Assembly: GCA_016703785.1 (NCBI GenBank) | Contig: JADJBM010000009.1 | Coordinates: 62,001-126,000 of the forward strand | DNA length: 64,000 nt | Direction of reading: 5' to 3' | Source: Betaproteobacteria bacterium | GTDB lineage: Bacteria; Pseudomonadota; Gammaproteobacteria; Burkholderiales; Rhodocyclaceae | The notes under the pieces: generated by a model | What the model was told of the DNA's origin: nothing | Databases searched by the model: none | What the model saw: only the letters and a program-made list of their open reading frames with translations | Part shown: piece by piece, positions 60,244 through 64,000 of the stretch | Layout: each line of letters begins with the position of its first letter | Numbering within the stretch: position 1 is the first letter of the stretch | Program-made: the position numbers and the translations under genes

Positions 60244-60708
60244 CTATTCCACCCGAATCCACGTCTGGGTGCGTCCGAAGAAGAGGATGGAGCCGCGCAT
60301 TTCGAGTTTTTTCCCACCATCGATGACGGTCACCTTGGCGTTGTAGACCTTGCCATTGGCCGGATCCAGGATGTTGCCACCACCATAGACATTGTCGCCA
60401 TCCTTCTTCAAGCCGGTCAGGATGGTCATGCCGACCACCGGCTTGCCCTTGCGCGGATCGTCGCTGGCGCATTCGTCGCACCTGGAGTCCTGCTTGGCAG
60501 GATCGAAGATTTTCTCGACCGCTCCAGAAACCACACCGTCCTTCTCCATGATGCGCACCACGGATTTCGGTTTCTGGGTTTCATCGTCGATGGTGTTCCA
60601 GGCGCCGACAGGCGACATCATGTCTGCAAGCGCATTCAACGATATGCCCGCGGCAAACAGTCCCATGCAGATGCGGGATAACAAGAATGGTAGATGTAGT
60701 GTCTTCAT
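60244..60708 (-). CDS. DUF2147 exported protein
   Basis: 154 residues. Signal peptide (FLLSRICMGLFAAGISLNAL), then the DUF2147 core: SPVGAWNTIDDETQKPKSVV, VEKIFDPAKQDSRCDECASD, DPRKGKPVVGMTILTGLKKD, GGGNILDPANGKVYNAKVTV and ILFFGRTQTWIRVE. Periplasmic beta-barrel-like fold, function unknown. The 140-bp region to the RRM gene holds nothing I recognise. Confidence 0.9.
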   Translation of the reverse strand: MKTLHLPFLLSRICMGLFAAGISLNALADMMSPVGAWNTIDDETQKPKSVVRIMEKDGVVSGAVEKIFDPAKQDSRCDECASDDPRKGKPVVGMTILTGLKKDGDNVYGGGNILDPANGKVYNAKVTVIDGGKKLEMRGSILFFGRTQTWIRVE

Positions 60709-60815
60709 GTGTTCATTTACACGAATTGATGCATGGGGGCCGTCGCCTTACGCCAGTCTGTAGTTGCTATTTCTTGCCTTCATGATGTCCCGCGATACTA
60801 CGATTTACGATTCTA

Positions 60816-62636
60816 CTATTGCAATCTTACGACTGGTGCCGTATAGCTGCTATCCAAACGCATGTCGAAGTTTGTTTCAAGCAGTTCGATCGTTTCGCTT
60901 TCTGGAGTGAGATGCCCACCTCCAGCAGCAGAGAACACGAGTTTGATGAAACGCTTGGCAGCCGGCGCATACCAGACAGTAACGGAATAAGGTCGCGACG
61001 GAATACCGTAAAAAAAGGATCCGTTAAAGACTTCACGACCCTCAATCACCACCTTGCGGGCATCGAATGTCCCGGCTTGAACACTGACTCTTTCAATACC
61101 CGCCATTCTTGCAGTAAAGGGCTCATTTCCAGTAAGTATTGGCACACGTCGCCACTCGGCCGTCGGCTCGGCCGGACCCAGACTCATCAGATAGGGCGAT
61201 ATCTCTCGCAATGTGAATTCTCCGGCTTTGCGGTCTGTCAATGTCAGCCCCGGCAAGAAAGTTCCTGAGTCGCGAGAGCGCCCCATTTTCATCTCATCGG
61301 AGATTTCATTGGTTGAAGCGGACTTTACCTGAACCGTATAGGTGCCAGTTTTTCCGAAACCATTTACGTACCGGTAGGTCCATTTGTCACCCACACGCGG
61401 ACTCGAAGAGTCCGCTCTGGAAATGACAGATATCTCAGGCGAGATTTGCTGTGCTTCCTGGCGTAAAGGTTCTGCCACCGTAGCTGTCTGAACTGGTTGT
61501 ACATTCAAATTACCCGAAGTGACACCAGTCAGCCCGCGATCCCTATCCAACACGGCAGTCGATTGTCCAGAGGGTAAATCAAAGCTGGTATTAACCAATA
61601 CGATAGTATCTCTTTCTGCTCCGATCAATGAGGATGCCAAACCCACCTCAGGGGCAGAAATGGTCATCTTCACGAACCGCTTGACCACAGAAGCATACCA
61701 AACAGTAACAGTATATTTCCGTGACAGAGCAGCAAGAAAACTGCTCTTGGCAAACTGTACCCCCTCGACAACCAGCTTTTGTGCATCAAACACACCCGCA
61801 GGTACGCTCACAGTTTCCGTTCCTACAAAACGGGCGGTGAAGGGCTTGCTATCTTCGAACAGCTTGACGGAATGCCATCCTGTCGAGAATTCCTTCGGCC
61901 CCAGACTTTGCTGATAGGGGGCGAACTCGCGGACATTTAATCCTGAGAGCCCGCGTGGGACAAAAGCCAGATCATTGCTGAATGTGCTGGAATTCCGCGA
62001 CTGCCCCATTTGGGCATAATCTTCAATCTCCCCTTGTGATATCGATGTCACCCGCACGCTGTAGTTTTCATTCCTGCCATAGCCATCCGAATAACGGTAG
62101 GTCCAAGTGTCGCCCACTCTTGGATACATTACATTTTCATAAGCGGGGGGGCTCTGAGTGGTTGCCGTTGCGGCAGTCGGCATGTCGGTTTTCGGCTGCG
62201 GTATCGGTTGCGACACTGAGGCTGACTGATCTGTTCTAGACAACGCACGCATGAGAACCTGGATGAATTCCGGGTACTCGTAGCCTGAACCGGAGCTGTG
62301 ATCAATAACGGCACCTATGACCCCACCAAGTATTATGTTGCCGAACATCTCTGCCTTGGTGTTCGAGACAACGGACGACATGCCCGATTCGTAGCCGGTC
62401 TTGCTGCAAAGAACTTGCATGTCGTCATTGGATCTGTGGATCATCACCGAGCCCGGCGTAGTAACGAACCATTTCCCCTTGCTGTTCGACAGTTCGCAGA
62501 TAGCCCCGGGCAGATTCCCCCCGACATGCTCTCGTGTCTGCACAGAAACATTTTGAGTTGTCGAACCCGTTACGGATGCGCAGCCGCTCGTGAGGCCAGC
62601 CAAAATGAAAACGGCCAGAAGCAAATATTCCCGCAT
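60816..62636 (-). CDS. lipoprotein with two tandem copies of one domain
   Basis: 606 residues from MREYLLLAVF. Lipobox LTSGCAS (Cys at about 19). Residues 20-130 form an N-terminal region of the kind seen in YbdO/YajI-like lipoproteins (LPGAICELSNSKGKWFVTTP, GNIILGGVIGAVIDHSSGSG). Two about 190-residue repeats follow: one starts PRVGDTWTYRYSDGYGR and the other PRVGDKWTYRYVNGFGK. Each has SLGP, PFTAR, VSVPAG/VSVQAG, VTVWYA and a RFVK/RFIK motif. Base composition is clearly lower in GC than the neighbours. Function unknown; likely surface or periplasmic. Confidence 0.75.
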   Translation of the reverse strand: MREYLLLAVFILAGLTSGCASVTGSTTQNVSVQTREHVGGNLPGAICELSNSKGKWFVTTPGSVMIHRSNDDMQVLCSKTGYESGMSSVVSNTKAEMFGNIILGGVIGAVIDHSSGSGYEYPEFIQVLMRALSRTDQSASVSQPIPQPKTDMPTAATATTQSPPAYENVMYPRVGDTWTYRYSDGYGRNENYSVRVTSISQGEIEDYAQMGQSRNSSTFSNDLAFVPRGLSGLNVREFAPYQQSLGPKEFSTGWHSVKLFEDSKPFTARFVGTETVSVPAGVFDAQKLVVEGVQFAKSSFLAALSRKYTVTVWYASVVKRFVKMTISAPEVGLASSLIGAERDTIVLVNTSFDLPSGQSTAVLDRDRGLTGVTSGNLNVQPVQTATVAEPLRQEAQQISPEISVISRADSSSPRVGDKWTYRYVNGFGKTGTYTVQVKSASTNEISDEMKMGRSRDSGTFLPGLTLTDRKAGEFTLREISPYLMSLGPAEPTAEWRRVPILTGNEPFTARMAGIERVSVQAGTFDARKVVIEGREVFNGSFFYGIPSRPYSVTVWYAPAAKRFIKLVFSAAGGGHLTPESETIELLETNFDMRLDSSYTAPVVRLQ

Positions 62637-62782
62637 GATGATCACTCCCCTTGATTTCGCTTTTCATTGGCAATTCAGATCGGCAAACAATTATTGTTAT
62701 TACAGCTAGCTACCATGTTAATGCGTACGGCATGGTATCACTCTGCCCTGGAACTGTCCGCAAATCCGTTAATCCCGACCCT

Positions 62783-63184
62783 TCAAGTGAGGATGAACAA
62801 TCCCGGTAGGCCTTCATTCAACGAGGCTTCAAGCAGTTCAGTATCCTCGTGCCGGTAGGCCGGACTGCAGCAGCAGAGAATCCGTAGGGGCTGTGCCCCG
62901 ATCGCTTCGATGCAATGCGGCGTCCCGGGTGGAATCAGCGCCGTATCGCCGGGACTGACTTTTATCTTCTCGGTGCCGAGCGTCAGCAGGCCCTCGCCTG
63001 CCGTAACGTGGTAGAGCTCCTCGCTCGTCAGATGCCGGTGCAGCAGCGTGCGCGTGCCGGGTGGCACGAGGGCCTCGGCCAGACTCTGGTTTTGATTGCC
63101 GTGCTGGGCGGGGTGCATCAGCTCGCGGATTTCGGAGCCGTCCTTGGTGATGTAGGGGACAACGGTGGTGAGTCGGGTTTTCAT
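62783..63184 (-). CDS. cupin-domain protein
   Basis: 133 residues. Cupin motif 1 TRTLLHRHLTSEELYHVTAG with His, His and Glu metal ligands, and motif 2 SPGDTALIPPGTPHCIEAIG with the last His. This resembles small cytoplasmic cupins such as sugar isomerase-like proteins; substrate unknown. A CCCS cluster (ILCCCSPAY) is in the last strand. Motif copy 17 lies at KVSPGDTALIP. Confidence 0.85.
   Translation of the reverse strand: MKTRLTTVVPYITKDGSEIRELMHPAQHGNQNQSLAEALVPPGTRTLLHRHLTSEELYHVTAGEGLLTLGTEKIKVSPGDTALIPPGTPHCIEAIGAQPLRILCCCSPAYRHEDTELLEASLNEGLPGLFILT
62939..62962 (-). repeat. 24-bp bipartite dispersed motif, copy 17
   Basis: Minus strand, which is the coding strand of the cupin gene: AAAGTCAG, middle TCCCGGCGATA, then CGGCG. 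The encoded SPGD is the usual cupin sequence, so this copy costs little. Confidence 0.75.
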
Positions 63185-63199
63185 GCGAAAGCCTTCTGG

Positions 63200-63550
63200 T
63201 TAGCCCGACCCTGACGAGAGCGCGATGGATGCCTCTGCGGTCGTCTTGCTGATGGAGACGAACACCTCGCAGTATTCATTCTGCGGCTCCACGGGCGTGG
63301 GATCGTCGGCACAACTGCATCCGGCGAGGATTCCCGCGTAGAAGAGGCCCACCCTGGCCTGTATGCAATCCGGCCTGTCGGACACGCTGAGGATCATCGC
63401 GCTATGCGTGCCGTCGAGGGCGTGGCTGGTTGACGTCAGTCCCTGTTGCAGGGGCAGGCACGATGCGTCTAGGCGCCCGATCTCGTCTTTGAGCACCGAG
63501 GAGAAATCGGCAGAGCCCCAGGCTTGCAGTAATGCCGGAAAGCGAATCAT
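63200..63550 (-). CDS. hypothetical protein with clustered cysteines
   Basis: 116 residues from MIRFPALLQAWGSA. Visible features are VLKDEIGRLDASCLPLQQGL, ILSVSDRPDCIQARVGLFYA and GILAGCSCADDPTPVEPQNE, plus EYCEVFVSI. The middle contains a strand-rich region typical of small globular proteins. No signal peptide is convincing and I recognise no family. The start could also be three codons earlier (63559). It is in a row of leftward genes with the cupin and the lipoprotein. Confidence 0.65.
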   Translation of the reverse strand: MIRFPALLQAWGSADFSSVLKDEIGRLDASCLPLQQGLTSTSHALDGTHSAMILSVSDRPDCIQARVGLFYAGILAGCSCADDPTPVEPQNEYCEVFVSISKTTAEASIALSSGSG

Positions 63551-63580
63551 CGTCGGCACGGCATCCCGAGGCCCAAGCCT

Positions 63581-63781
63581 TCAGCGGCTTTCAGCCGTTT
63601 CACGCTTCTGTTCCGCCATTTTGGCAGCGTCGTCCAGCTTGCCCTGCACTTGGGCGGAGGCGTCTTTCGAATGCTCCACTTCCTTGGCCTTGGCGGCGCC
63701 GGCGGTCGCCGCAACGGTGGCGGTTTCGGAAACGCCGCAGCCGGCAAGCAGGGTAGCAAGGAGCAGCGGAAGCAGTCTCAT
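63581..63781 (-). CDS. small lipoprotein
   Basis: 66 residues. Signal and lipobox LLPLLLATLLAGCGVSETAT (Cys at about 14), then an Ala/Lys-rich helical tail with KDASAQVQGKLDDAAKMAEQ. This looks like a helical outer-membrane-attached protein of the Lpp kind, function unknown. Its start ATG overlaps the stop of the upstream phosphoribosyltransferase gene (ATGA), so the two are co-translated. Confidence 0.78.
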   Translation of the reverse strand: MRLLPLLLATLLAGCGVSETATVAATAGAAKAKEVEHSKDASAQVQGKLDDAAKMAEQKRETAESR

Positions 63782-64000
63782 GGTTTCTTCCTTTCCGACA
63801 GCAGGGCAATCACCTCGTCGTCCTCGACCTGACCGAAGTCGGCGTAGAACTGGCCAACGGCCTGGAAGTTCTCCGGGGCATACAGGTACAGCACCTCGTC
63901 AGCCTTCTCCGCAACTCTCAGCAGGGTATCCGGCGGCGCAACGGGCACGGCGCAGATCAGCTTTAGCGGATTGCGCTGACGCAGGGCATGCAGTGCGGCA
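63778..64000 (-). CDS. phosphoribosyltransferase family protein, C-terminal part
   Basis: About 74 C-terminal residues reach the window edge: LHALRQRNPLKLICAVPVAP, DEVLYLYAPENFQAVGQFYA and DFGQVEDDEVIALL. This is the end of the COG1926 type I phosphoribosyltransferase family, in which the AVPVAPP and AVGQFYxDF blocks are diagnostic. The start and PRPP-binding motif are outside the window. The role is unknown. Confidence 0.8.
   Translation of the reverse strand, partial: AALHALRQRNPLKLICAVPVAPPDTLLRVAEKADEVLYLYAPENFQAVGQFYADFGQVEDDEVIALLSERKKP

Overview
The window is a 64 kb piece of a GC-rich betaproteobacterial chromosome. Gene content and order suggest Rhodocyclales or a close relative. 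The housekeeping blocks are those usual in Betaproteobacteria: map/glnD beside rpsB-tsf-pyrH-frr-uppS-cdsA-dxr-rseP-bamA-skp-lpxD-fabZ-lpxA-lpxB-rnhB; smpB opposite ratA-ratB, then guaB-guaA; and ygfZ opposite mltG-tmk-holB-pilZ-tatD. The Rnf complex encoded together with a 2-oxoacid:ferredoxin oxidoreductase points to anaerobic or facultative metabolism with low-potential electron carriers.

Layout. 1-0.8 kb: 3' end of pgsA and a tRNA cluster (Gly, Cys, Leu). 0.8-6.5 kb: dodecin and small accessory genes (secreted protein, membrane exporter, cold-shock/DUF1294 fusion, YjdM, Excalibur protein). 6.5-9.7 kb: leftward AmmeMemoRadiSam operon (amrB, amrA, radical SAM) followed by an alpha/beta hydrolase. 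10.2-20.6 kb: rnfB - 2-oxoacid oxidoreductase - rnfC-D-G-E-A - small Cys-rich membrane protein. 20.8-28.4 kb: tRNA-Asn, AsmA-like protein, aromatic aminotransferase, ispD-ispF, thpR, glnD. 28.4-43.6 kb: translation, isoprenoid, phospholipid and outer-membrane biogenesis. 43.5-50.2 kb: SenB-like glycosyltransferase, SpoU methylase, smpB, ratAB, guaBA. 50.2-58.2 kb: FAH hydrolase, tadA, a fused L,D-transpeptidase/NRDE pair, ygfZ, mltG-tmk-holB-pilZ-tatD, ankyrin protein. 58.3-64 kb: orphan umuD-like/lexA-like pair with a palindromic operator, RRM protein, a duplicated-domain lipoprotein, cupin, and small lipoprotein/phosphoribosyltransferase genes.

Main discovery candidate. I find 17 copies of a bipartite 24-bp sequence, AAAGTCAG followed by 11 partly conserved bases and then CGGCG. 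Copies lie on both strands, between genes and inside conserved genes (tsf, guaA, glnD, rnfD, the 2-oxoacid oxidoreductase). Every AAAGTCAG I found in the window carries the second half-site at the same distance. It looks like a genome-wide recognition sequence, similar in behaviour to DNA-uptake sequences or chromosome-organising sites. I do not recognise it from any described family.

Quality note. Several genes, including ispD and pyrH which should be essential, carry single-base frameshifts, and the oxidoreductase carries two compensating ones. The 3' ends of the L,D-transpeptidase and NRDE genes are joined as if by a deletion. Residual sequence or assembly errors are the simplest reading of the single-base cases.
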